Shown here: positions 32,117-42,164 of the stretch, in pieces
Layout of the letters: every line of letters begins with the position of its first letter
Position numbering within the stretch: position 1 is the stretch's first letter
Assembly (NCBI GenBank): GCA_002633005.1
Contig: NMRA01000375.1
Coordinates: 397,244 to 439,407, forward strand
Length of the DNA stretch: 42,164 nucleotides
Source: Phoronis australis
Lineage: Eukaryota; Phoronida; Phoronidae
Direction: 5' to 3'
Notes under the pieces: model-generated
Database searches by the model: none
What the model saw: only the letters and a program-made list of their open reading frames with translations
What the model was told of the DNA's origin: nothing
Position numbers and translations under genes: made by a program

Positions 32117-32996
32117 GATTTCACAATCAAATGGTCGTAGAGGCCGCATTTTTAATGTACCTGGCTGAAAATCAACACGATTATACTACAACGCATGTGT
32201 TACAACTGTGCAGAAAATCGTTGACTTCCAGTCAAGGATGGCGGAAAAATTGGAAGTGGTGCATGCGCACCCCGAAATATGGCCAAAACGTTTTCTCCTG
32301 TAGAGGCGCATTTGCAAAGCAATCACTTTCAAACTGGTCACGTGTTTGTTGAGTTTAATAAGCTTTTGTAAAAATTTATTGAACCGGAAGTCACTTTCAA
32401 GATGGCGGATGTGGCGCATGTTCACACGGTTTCAATCGTTCTGCTGTAGCGTTTTTAACGGGAAGAGCAAATGACGTGAACTTTTGCATGTGGATTCCTT
32501 TAAGTATGGCCTTTCAAAATGTCTGTGAGAGCGTATTTCTCAGACTTACCGTTTTCGAGTTATTTGACTTTGAATTTCAGAAAAAAACCCGCAAATTTTC
32601 AATTGTTTCGAAATTTTTTGGATTTTTGCCAAAATATCACCTTAGACAGAGTTTTGAACGGGCTTCCATAAGATATTTTACATTTTGCGCTACGATCTCT
32701 CCTTTTTGAAATATTGGAGATTTTCGGATACTGTTGTTCCTTCGGTCAGCTATGCAAGCACGCAGCTGGCTGGCTTTCAGTTCACTTTGGTTTGGTTATG
32801 CCTAGTTGACCCCGACTGACCCAGCCAGCACTGTCCTACTGTAGACTGGAATTCCAGGCCAAATACTTTTAACTTTGCTCTGCAGACTGTCACATAGCGC
32901 CACCTATTTTGGAATGTGGGAACAAAGCATGACTCGTCCGTCATGTTGCGCCATCTATTGTTCTTTATTGTAGTTGATTGTATGCTCTCTATTTGA

Positions 32997-33099
32997 TTTC
33001 TTCGCTAGTCAAATGAATGTTATGGTGCTATTCATAATTGCCGCCTTNTTTCTTCGCTAGTCAAATGAATGTTATGGTGCTATTCATAATTGCCGCCTT
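32997..33099. other. Assembly duplication across N at 33048
   Basis: Fifty-one bases (TTTCTTCGCTAG ... TTGCCGCCTT) appear at 32997-33047 and again at 33049-33099 without a difference. They were probably two contig ends that were not merged. Confidence 0.9.
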
Positions 33100-36000
33100 G
33101 ATCGTCATGATTGTCGTCGTCCTCACCATCGTCGTCTTTTCTATTAATTCCGCCAAGTGTCGCTCCTCCGAGCGCTCTCGTTTTTTTTGGTTGTCCGCAC
33201 GATACAGGTCGCAATTTTCGTCCGATCATCACGAAATTTACACATAACACGTAGTTCCAGAAGTACTAAAAGCCTATTGTTTTTCGTCAAAATCGGATCC
33301 AAGATAGCGACTGTGGCGGCCATTTTGTTTTCATTTTAAGATTCAAAGGCTTCTGAAGGCTACAATTTTTTACGTACAGAGCTGAAATCAGCACAATTAA
33401 TGGACCTGATGTGCACTAGAGGTATACAGGAAATTGTTTACTTCCGGTTAAAGATGGCGGATATATCAGTGATCGGGCATGCGCACCTCGATTTTGGCCT
33501 AATAACGTTTTCTCCTGTACAGGGCGCATTATAAGACAAATTCCTTCGAATTTTTACAGGCATTAGTTTCTTATGACATGCTACTACACAAAGCCAAAAA
33601 ACCGGAAGTTGCTTTCATGATGGCGGATCTGGCGAATGTTGACCCCTTTTCAGTCGTTCTGGAGTGCAATTTTAAACGAGAAGAGAAAAAGACGTGATTT
33701 TTGGCATGTGGATTTTTTCAGGTATACTCTTTCAAATGGCATGTACAATTTTTTTCTCAGACTTAGCGTTTTCAAGTTGTTAGACTATGAATTTCATAAA
33801 AAACGTAAAATTTCAATTTTTCAAAAAATTAGGCGATACCATCAATTAAGATAGAATTTTGAACGGGTTTCAGGTGGTGTGTTCCATGTTTCGCTAGGAC
33901 GTCTACTTTTCGAGTTATTTGAGATTTTCTGATAACGCTGTTCCTTTGTTGCGCGCTTTTGCTGCATTGATGTTGGTTTATCTTCAATTGAACTAGACTG
34001 TAAACTATTTCTTATAGATTTATGACATCTAAGTTCGTCATATGAATGCTGTGATGTTGTTTCTCATCGCCACCACCATCGTCATTTTCGTCGTCATCGT
34101 CATCATCTCCGTCGTTGTCTTTTCCGTTAATTTCGCCAAGTGTCGCTCAAGACTGTAGCCTTTTTCTTACTGACTTCGGACTTCTACGTTCGTCATGTGT
34201 ATGTTATTATTACTTCTTTTGTTCATCCTCGCCACCATCGTCGTCATATTCGTCGTGTTCGTCATCATCTTGATCGTCATCTTTTTGGTTAATTTCGCCA
34301 AGTTTCGCTCCTCGGAGCGCTTTCATTTGTTTGTTCGCACGATACAGATCGCAATTTTCATCCGATCATCACGAAATTTTTTCATAACACGTAGTTCCGG
34401 AAGTTTTGGAAGCCTATTGTATTTCGTCATAATCGGATCCAAGATGGCGGCTGTGGCGGCCATTTTGTTTGCATTTTCAGATTCAAAGGCTTCTGGAGGC
34501 TACAAAGCTGAAAATTGGCACTATTGTTGGACTGGATTTTCTCTGCAGGTACCCCGGAAATTGTTCACTTCCGTTCAAAGATGGCGGAAATATTGGCAAT
34601 CGCGCATGCGCACCTCGATTTCGGGAAAAAACGTTTTCTCCTGTAGAGGGCGCATATAGGGCTAATTCCTTCGAAAATTTCCAGATATTAGATTTTAATG
34701 ACTTGCCATTATATAAAGCCCAATAACCGGAAGTTGCTTTCAAGATGGCAGATCTGGCGCATGTTGACCCATTTTCAGTCGTTCTGAGGTGCCATTAAAA
34801 CGGGATAAGGAAATGACGTGAATTTTTGCATGTGGATTGTCTAATGTATATTCTTTCAAAGGAACTCTAACAATTTTTTCTAAGAGTCACTGTTTTTGAG
34901 TTATTTGACTTTCAATTTCTTAGAAAAACGCAAAATTTAATTTTTTCGAAAAATTTACGAAAGTGCGTGAAAATATTATTTTAGATAGAATTTTGAACGG
35001 TCTTTCAGATGACATCTTTCATTTTTTGCTAGGACTTCTACTTTTTGAATTATTCGAGACTTTCTGATAGCGTTGTTCCTTTGTTAAGCGCTCTTACTGC
35101 ATTGATATTGGTTTAGCTTCTATTGAACAAGACTGTAGCCTATTTTTTACTGATTTATGACATCTAAGTGCGTCATATGAATGTTATAATGTTGTGCAGC
35201 ATCATCACCATCGTCATCATACTTGTCATCTTCGCCATCATCTGCGTCGTCGTCTTTGAGTTTACTTCGCCAAGTGTCGCTCAAGACTTTAGCCTATACT
35301 TACTGATGTCTGGCCTTTACGTTCGTCTTGTGAATGTTATAATTACTTGAATTGTTCATCATCGTCACCATCGTCGTCATATTCGTTATCTCTATCGTCG
35401 TCTTTTTTGTTATTTTCGACAAGTGTCGCTCCTCGGAGCGGTTTCATTTTTTGTTTGTTTGTTCGCACGATACAGGTCGCAATTTCCGTCCGATCATCAA
35501 AAAATTTACACATAACACGTAGTTTCCAACGTTCTGGAAGCCTATTGTTTTTCGTCATAATCGGATCCAAGATGGCGGATATGGCGCCATTTTTTCATTT
35601 TAAGATTCAAATGCTCCTGGAGGCTATATTTTGTACGTGCAGGGCTGAAAATCAGTACAATTATTGTAGAAGACACGTGTTAAATATGTACCGGAAATTG
35701 TTAACTTCCAGTTAAAGATGGCGGAAATATCGGCAATCGCGCATGCGCACCTCGACTTTGGAAAAAAACATTTTCTACTGTAGAGGGCGCATTATAGAGG
35801 CAATTCCTCCAAATTTTTGCAGGTGTTAGTTTCTTATGACATTCTATTATTCGGATCTAAAAAACCGGAAGTTGCTTCCAAGATGGCGGATTTGGCCCAT
35901 GTTGACCTATTTGCAGTCGTGCTGGGGTGCCATTTTAAACGGGAAGAGAGAATGACGTGAATTTTTGCATGTGGATTCTTTGAAGTATAGCCTTTCAAAT

Positions 36001-36240
36001 TACCTCTAACAATTTTTCTCAGACTTACCGTTTTCGAGTTATTTGACTTTGAATTTCTTATAAAAACGCAAAATTTCATTTTTTTCGAATAATTTACGGA
36101 ATTGTGTGATACTTTCAATTGAGTTTTGAACGGGATTTCAGAAGATATTTTTCATTTTCCGCTACGACGTCTACTTTTTGAATTATTCGAGATTTTCTGA
36201 TAGCGCTGTTCCTTTGTTGAGCGCTGTTACTGCATTGATG

Positions 36241-38312
36241 TTGGCTAAAGGCCAAGTATGGTGCCAAAATGACTATTTTTATATCTAAAATACATTACAT
36301 ACCCCAGTCCTTAATTAAGTAGGCCTTCGACAATACAGTAGCCCCATCACGAACCACATTTAGCGCCAAAAAAACTTGAGACGGCGCTCGCGTCAATCGA
36401 AGTTTATGACATCATCGTTACTACGAATTTGGCTTTCACCGTGTCTCCACAGTATCGGAATCAGCGATGCGATGACTGGCCATTTACTTTAGTGCAAAAT
36501 ACGTGGAAAATCAAGGAAACACACTAATTTTTCATTTCATGTCAGTTAATATTAAAATTGATCAAAATTATTTCCTTTAGAATTTTTTATTCAATTATTT
36601 AGCACGTATTCTATTACGGGCCCGTATGGTAATCCCCGGCAGTGACTGGGGCCGTCGAAACAGCCTGAAAAACAAAACGCTTCGTCTGAATTGTTATCAG
36701 CAATTTCGCAATGTGTATTTTAAAGAGTAATTTGCTTGATACAAAAACTTTGATGTTAGGAACTTAGGATTCATGTCCTTTTGAAGCCCAAGGTGTGAAC
36801 GCTGCGCGATTTCAATACGGGCGGCTGTCGAGTGAGTGTCCCGTATTGGTATAGGCGACAATAGGCCATTTAATTTGGTGCAAAATACTTGGAAACGTTA
36901 CAACACATATCAGCTTGATGTTTTCGCACAAAGCAATTAAATAATCAAATTCATTGAAAACTTTATATTAGAAACTCAATTTTCAAAATTGCCTTGAAAT
37001 GCTGCAACCCGTAGCCTAATCGCCGCCATTTTGACTCTAGACCTGGATCCCAGAGCTTTTTTGGGCAGGAAAAGGTAACCAATTTTCTTTGGTGCCACAG
37101 TGCTCTAGGGGTATCCTGATGCTTGGAAATGGCCGTCTGGCAGGTTCGCTATGGTGAGTGTGGTCAGGAGAACCAAGAGAATTACTGTACACTAGAACAT
37201 TGAGCTAGATCAACTTTTCTGGTAACCACTTCAAACTACCTGGGATCCCGGTCTACTGGGTCAACCTAAAAAATTGAACATTTAATACACTGTAGCAACA
37301 CAACATTGTGAGTGGCTGTAAAAAATTAAAACTACGAAATAAAGTCGGAATTGCATGAAAACCTAACCAAATTTAAGAAATTGTAATCAATTGAACGTTT
37401 TAAATTCAGTGTCAGAATTCCGTTAGGCCAGAATATTCCGGATTTGGGCCGGATTCCTTATACTCTGGGCCGGAACAGTAACACGGAACATCGAAGTGCA
37501 CACTGCAAATTTTGTTTTGAAGCCAGCCAGCTAGCTGTTTGAGGACTATCGCCAAAATACAGCAAGGTAACACTGTGAATTGAGCTCCGTATAGTCTATG
37601 GTTAAACCACGAAATCTCATATACATGTAGGCCGGGTACGAGTTGTGTTAGTCACCTCGTCGTGAAACTTATATGGCAGGGCCAACGACCAACGGCCGGG
37701 GTGCATGCAAAATCTGGGAGACTGACAATTCAGACACTCACCTTGCCCGTTGGCAGTTGTTTACGGGAAGAACAATCTAATAAACGTAATTTTCTAACAT
37801 TACTTTGCGCCTTTTGAGTTACGTAACAAAGAAAGTATGTCGTCGTTTTAAAAACAGCACGATCGTGACACGCGCACGCGCCGTACTAAAATTTTGCGAC
37901 TTCTTTTGGGACATGATGACAGCTTCGTAGCAGTAAATTTTGTTCTAAATTCGGTTTGCTGGTCTTAAAAATGCTAATAACTTGTAACGAAATGAAACCA
38001 GTTCCTGCAATTTGTTGTGACAGTACGCATTCGCGTGGCAGCAAAGAACAGTTGATAGAAGAATAAACCGGGGGAAAAGAAACTGTTCAGGCCAGGTGAC
38101 GTAATCGCAAAACGCCGACACGCAAGAGCGCACTTCAATTTTAGCAGTAGGCCTAGATGAGCGGTAGGACGATAATTCTTCCAACTCCGGTAATTAATTT
38201 GGTTTACTCAAAGAGCGGTGCAGCTTTTAATGACACTATTTCTGAGTCAGATTTTATTCAGTCATTTTTACCCACATGGACACGAAGCTGTAGATTTTGT
38301 ATAGCCTACAGC
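36241..38312. other. No recognisable gene
   Basis: This is a gap in the array with unique-looking sequence. Nothing was identified on either strand. Confidence 0.4.
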
Positions 38313-38484
38313 TTTGCACCAAGCCTAAAACAGATCTTGCCGATCGGAAAAGTTTGTCGCCAGTCCTTGTCGTGGATACGCATCTATTCCACGCACGGCA
38401 CACGGCGTGCTCGGTTGGGAAGTTGTGCAAATGTATCCTATTGTCGCTGACATTGCTACACCCGCACACCACGCAAAGAGGCAT
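38313..38484 (-). CDS. THAP-type zinc-finger start exon
   Basis: The minus-strand ATG at 38484 begins MPLCVVCGCSNVSDNRIHLH NFP, followed by RAWNRCV and TTRTGDKLFRSARSVL. This is the first two-thirds of a THAP domain: N-terminal C2 pair, I-x-(F/L)-H-x-FP, an invariant Trp and the S-x-x-S-V stretch. The closing C-x2-H pair is missing, so it should lie on the next exon or be lost. No strong donor was found (TTG|GTGCAA is weak). THAP domains occur both in host DNA-binding proteins and in P-element or Kolobok transposases, so it may be a transposon relic. The patch is GC-richer than its surroundings. Confidence 0.5.
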
Positions 38485-38779
38485 TTTAGCCCAAAGATCG
38501 ACAAGTACAGAACGTTCAAAAAATAGCACTCAGCTGTTACGCAGTGTGGCTTCCCAGAGATTTCGTGGCCACGATGATGTCATATGAACCTCTTTACGCT
38601 GATTGGTTGAGATTTTTTCTGGGGCGCTCGAGGGGGCTACGAATTATGAGCAGTGTAATTTGCGTTGCAATTACTTACTTTCCGTGGTATGTACGAAGCA
38701 AAAACAATATTTTTTATGAACAATTCATACATTTCTGGTGTCAAAAAGGTGTTTTAGCCGCTGGACGCTTTCTTTATGC

Positions 38780-39200
38780 TTCAATTGAAAAAGACTTTAG
38801 CCTATTTCTTACTGATTTATGACATCTAAGTTCGTCATATGAATGTCATGATGTTTGTTCATCATCGCCCCCACCATCATCATATTCGTCCTCTTCGTCA
38901 TCATCTTCGTCATCATCTCAGTCGTTGCCTTTTCAGTTAATTTCACCAAGTGTCGCTCATTACTTGGCGGAATTGTTCCGCCAAGTATGTTGGTCTGACA
39001 GCAAGATTTTTTACTTAGCAAAACTAATAATATAGATAGAGTTTGGAACGGGCTTTCAGAAGATGTTTTTCATTTTTCGCTAGGACGTCTACTTTTTGAA
39101 TTATTTGAGATTTTTTGATAGCGCTGTTCCATTGTTTAGCGCTCTTACTGCATTGATGTTGGTTTAGTTTATTTGAATAAGACTGTAGCTTATTTCTTAC
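38780..39200 (+). repeat. Partial array unit
   Basis: GACATCTAAGTTCGTCATATGAATG, a (CAT/CGT)-rich stretch, TTTCACCAAGTGTCGCTC, the CTTGGCGGAA hairpin (38963-38985), then GAACGGGCTTTCAGAAGATG to GATAGCGCTGTTCC. These are the edges of an array unit with the YY1-like middle missing. Confidence 0.8.
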
Positions 39201-39320
39201 TAATTTATGACATCTAAGTTCGTCGTATGAATGTTATGATGTTGTTCATCATCGCCACCTTCATCATCACAATCATCATCCTCGTTAATTTTGCCTATTG
39301 TCGCTCAAGACTGTAGGTAG
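39200..39320 (+). repeat. Partial array unit (junction segment)
   Basis: GACATCTAAGTTCGTCGTATGAATGTTATGATG and the CAT-rich stretch are present again, ending in GCCTATTGTCGCTCAAGACTGTAG. Confidence 0.75.
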
Positions 39321-39800
39321 CACTGAACAGTCAGTCCGCAGCCACGGAGCATTTTCTAGTCCCTAGAATTTATGTTGAGGGCGTGTGTCAGGTTTGGCGG
39401 GTGTTTTGAGGAAATTGTTGGCAAAAATTGTTGCCAGGAAACTTATTTACTTGTGTTTTTGAATGAGAAAAGCCAAATTTTACCTACTTTTGATGCAAAC
39501 TGGTGGCTGTCATTTGCTATCAACCCCGACCTGTCGTCTGCTGTCCTAGAAACCGGGTGCGATTTCAGGTGGCTGTCAGACAGATCAAATTTTCCAAAAA
39601 GAAGCTGGTAAGAATTTAACTATGACCACATAGTTAGAATCTAGTGAGGACGAGCAGTCTGAATCTGTAGTCAGACTCTTTCTAGCACTTGCAGGAAAGT
39701 GGTTATTTCGGGGAGAAAATTGTCAAATTTGGCGTTTTTTTGCAAATAGTTTTGTGTGCCGGGATTTTCTTGCCATGTATATTAACCGATCAGAAATCTG
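39321..39800. other. Unidentified segment between array pieces
   Basis: A 79-codon plus frame (39372-39611) has no recognisable motif. No other structure is seen. Confidence 0.35.
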
Positions 39801-40125
39801 TACAGTTCGATAAAGTTTTAAACGGACTTCCATGAGATATTTTTTATTTTTTGCTAGGACGTCTTAACTTTTCTAATTATTCGAGATTTTCTGATAACGC
39901 TGTTCCTTTGTTGAGCGATTTACTGCACAGTGATTGGTTCACTGAACAAGACAGTAACCTATTTCTTACTGATTTCTGACATCTTCAGTGGTCATATGAA
40001 TGTTATCGTGTTGCTCATAATCCCCACTATCACCATCAAAATCGTCATCGTCGGCGTCATCTCCGTCTTCGTCTTTTGGGTTAACTTCGCCAAGTGTTGC
40101 TCCTCCGAGCGCTCTCGTTTTGTTC
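39800..40125 (+). repeat. Partial array unit, right edge of array
   Basis: TCGATAAAGTTTTAAACGGACTTCCATGAGATATTTTTTATTTTTTGCTAGGACGTCT through TTAACTTCGCCAAGTGTTGCTCCTCCGAGCGCTCTCG. It then runs straight into LINE sequence. Confidence 0.8.
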
Positions 40126-40140
40126 TTGGGTCAATCCGCC

Positions 40141-40570
40141 ATTTGTTCCCAGTTCCGTTATGTTTTAACCGTGGCTTTTTCAAGATTCAGAGAATATTCA
40201 GAATTTGTTTTACCTTCTTCCACCCACTGAGATTTACTTCTAACAATCATACCTTTTATTACTTGGGTTTGCAAAATTTCTAGGTTTAATTTGCATTTGT
40301 TTCGACATGTGTATTTAACTACTCGGTCTTTTAATAACTGTTTCTATTGTCTATTTCTAGAACATACGCGTATTTAAATTTGTATTGACTTGTGTCAAAT
40401 TTTCGTTTTTAAAAAATCCCAAGACATCTTTTCATCCTCTTTGTTCTCCGTCATGTAGTGATTAGCAATAATTTCTCCCATCTCATTCGTGTAGTCTTTT
40501 TCAAGAAGTAAGCTGTTATTTAATTTCCTGAAACACGGTCCTGGTTGAGAGTTACCAAGATTAACATTAG
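40141..40570 (-). pseudogene. LINE fragment: end of endonuclease and linker (L1/Tx1-type)
   Basis: The minus frame reads PGPCFRKLNNSLLLEKDYTNEM, then KEDEKMSWDFLKTKI (40568-40395), matching the family pattern PG.W+.NNSLL.D..+.......W+.LK..I. After a TGA it continues in the same frame with VIKGMIVRSKSQWVEEGKTN SEYSLNLEK (about 40260-40165), matching the AKG.IVRSKA.W.EEGE+.SKYFLNLEK segment. At least two in-frame stops are present. It breaks off at about 40141, next to the array. Confidence 0.75.
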
Positions 40571-40754
40571 GCGTAATAGATGAATGATGCGAATATATAC
40601 AAGAGCAACGCAGTGCTTTGAGCTGCGCCCACGAATGCAATGTAAACGGTTTGCTTCTGGGGGTGTTTAGTTGTTTCCTAATAATGGCCATTAGATGCCG
40701 CAAAATACGTCGATGGCTTGTACGGCCGCTATGCAGATGTTCTAAAGAAACATG

Positions 40755-40860
40755 AAATTTAAAAATAATTAAGGTCTGACCAATGTTGCTCGAGACAAAG
40801 TTCCTCCATTTCCGCGTGCCGTTATCGTGTACGTTAATACTAATATGTTTCATTAATGCA
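40755..40860. repeat. Dispersed repeat, copy B (partial)
   Basis: AAAAATAATTAAGGTCTGACCAATGTTGCTCG, then AAAGTTCCTCCATTTCCGCGTGCCGTTATCGTGTA. It is related to 17990-18100 and 40925-41010. Confidence 0.6.
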
Positions 40861-40924
40861 TACTACAGTGTGTAATGTCGTATTGAAAATAACAAATTGT
40901 GCGTGGTCTGATCAAGGAGAGTAG

Positions 40925-41225
40925 TACTCTCCTTGGTATGACCATGCTCAATCGATATGAAGTTCGTACATTTCTGTGTAACGTTATCGTATACATTACT
41001 ACTCTACTTAATAAATGCACATTTTAAACTTTTACGGAAAATGACGAATTGTATCGATGAGTGTGATCTAGTTGCATTCGTGGTATATCTGGTTTATGTC
41101 ACAAATCAGCAATCATCCCCATCGCTGGTCAAGTCTTTACTACAAAAGGTTGCATATCACTTAAAATCAAAAAGAGAGTGAGACCCAACAAGGTTGTGTT
41201 ATCTAAGAGTCCCTCCAGAGGAACT
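40925..41225. repeat. Dispersed repeat, copy C
   Basis: TTGGTATGACCATGCTCAATCGATATGAAGTTCGTACATTTCTGTGTAACGTT and the downstream 200 bases follow the same order as 18020-18320 (TTTACTACAAAAGGTTGCATATCACTTAAAATCA matches CCTAATGTAAAAGGCTACATATCTTAAAAACA). Confidence 0.6.
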
Positions 41226-42164
41226 TTTTAAGAATGATTCCATATAAAACCATATGAAAATGAAAAATCACTATATACTCAAAAATTCATACAGAACTAA
41301 TACTTTGTGCATGTGTTGGGATGCTGGCCCAAAGTACACTGCTGCAATATTTGCACTCAATGACCTTTGGTTACCGAGATATGACCTATTTGGCTATCAA
41401 GTCATATTTTGCATTTCTTCATGTCAGTAAAACTGCATTTTTTGAACGGCAAAAAATCAGACTTGGAAACCTGGTGACAAAGTTTGACATTGATGGTCAT
41501 AAAGACTTATGTAAGGTTAGTAAGAAAATGAAATTTGCAACTCATAGGTACAATTAAATTTCCAGCAGGGGAGAAAACTCCGAGTCCACTTTCCAGGCCA
41601 GTCACAAGTGGCAAGATGTTGCTTAACCTACCTTCTATATCGGAATATATTTGAAGTTGAAATTCTCTTTGTAGACACTTTTAAGATTGAACTTTGATAA
41701 TTGCTTTTAAAAAAACTTGTCTCTTTTATATTTAATTTTAAACGTGGCCCTCGAATTTGGGCATTCTTTTGATGTGGCCTTGCTCTGACTGACAAGAGAG
41801 TTGAGGCTACTCTTTTAGTTTAGAGATATCACCTAAAATATATGATATAATATCAACAATGCAATATCGCAAAAATTTAAATTTCATTTTTGAGACCCCA
41901 ATTTTCTAAAACACTCCATTCTTTGTTTAACTTTACCAATAGCACTTTAGGGTTCGAGATTACATGCACTTCCTGTCACTGCAAAGAATATGGAGGAATT
42001 TCCTTCTTGTACATTTGGACATTTGGTCAATTTTCGTTACATACGTGTGATCGCGGAGGAAATGTGGCCTTATTTAGCCGTGTTAAATACGTCAGAAGTC
42101 ATCTGAGGTCGTGCAAAGTGCCACAGAAGTTTGAAAGTATATCGGAATTACAGCTGATTCTTGC
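41226..42164. other. No recognisable gene
   Basis: The plus frame at 41321-41557 has no identifiable domain. The rest is AT-rich. Confidence 0.35.

Larger units (their letters stand above)
31980..36240 (+). repeat. Tandem array of four 1.1-1.2 kb units
   Basis: Four units share one order of landmarks. The segment ATGACGTGAATTTTTGCATGTGGATT occurs, with variation, near 32472, 33691, 34813 and 35952, giving periods of about 1219, 1122 and 1139 bp. Each unit holds: CGCACGATACAGGTCGCAAT; AATCGGATCCAAGATGGCGG with GGCGGCCATTTTG; CTTCCGGTTAAAGATGGCGGA; TTTTCTCCTGTAGAGGGCGCAT; AACCGGAAGTTGCTTTCAAGATGGCGGA; GAACGGG-TTTCAGA; and GAGATTTTCTGATAGCGCTG. Units are joined by (CGT/CAT)-rich stretches and TTCGCCAAGTGTCGCTC. 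Reading frames inside are not preserved between units, so the array is non-coding. Confidence 0.9.

Noticed and set aside
34195-34659. 154-codon plus frame with a hydrophobic start
   Set aside because: It lies in the tandem array; corresponding frames are broken in sister units and the hydrophobic run comes from the (CGT/CAT)-rich stretch.
1-42164. CRISPR arrays, rRNA genes, complete tRNA genes, bacterial-type operons
   Set aside because: No regularly spaced short direct repeats with unique spacers, no rRNA landmarks, no full cloverleaf; exon structure is eukaryotic.

Overview
This is eukaryotic, metazoan-like DNA: AT-rich, intron-bearing, and dense with decayed transposons, short tandem repeats and a few assembly gaps (N at 1746, 18780, 23769, 30300-30306, 31549, 33048). 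The KAP NTPase, the RHIM-type motif, the THAP finger and the transposon types together suggest an invertebrate such as a hemichordate, cephalochordate, echinoderm or lophotrochozoan. I cannot name the species from sequence alone.

The one secure gene is on the minus strand: a membrane-anchored KAP-family P-loop NTPase. Its last exon (10626-8557) holds four membrane helices, the FNAWEF motif and Walker B. The exon before it (12460-12251) holds Walker A. They join in phase 0 across a 1624-nt GC-AG intron. Further upstream on the same strand, short exon-like blocks with fitting splice sites (16260-16195, 17803-17654, 17918-17835, 19220-19116, 21385-21337 and a possible ATG exon 24767-24669) could encode a disordered N-terminal linker. 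These are tentative and the phase chain is incomplete.

Further upstream, still on the minus strand, the 31195-30923 exon carries a textbook RHIM-type amyloid motif (VQIGNYNTM). It is either a separate innate-immune signalling gene or the N-terminal part of the KAP gene. RHIM plus KAP, as neighbours or as one protein, is the most interesting possibility here. A THAP zinc-finger start exon lies at 38484-38313 (minus).

The rest is mostly mobile DNA. There are two copies of a hAT-like element (1-767, 24820-25800) with a tRNA-like internal segment, a 165-bp-arm foldback (3129-3516), a frameshifted transposon gene (5548-7500, minus), another transposon-gene relic in a candidate KAP-gene intron (14866-15720, minus), a gypsy-type LTR with primer-binding site (about 28714-29040), and an L1/Tx1-type LINE relic (40570-40141 and 31830-31630, minus) apparently split by an 8.3-kb array. 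That array (about 31817-40125) contains four tandem 1.1-1.2 kb units (32-36.2 kb) with repeated YY1-, ETS- and CTCF-like sequences, plus partial units at 38.8-40.1 kb. The other long stretches hold nothing I can identify.
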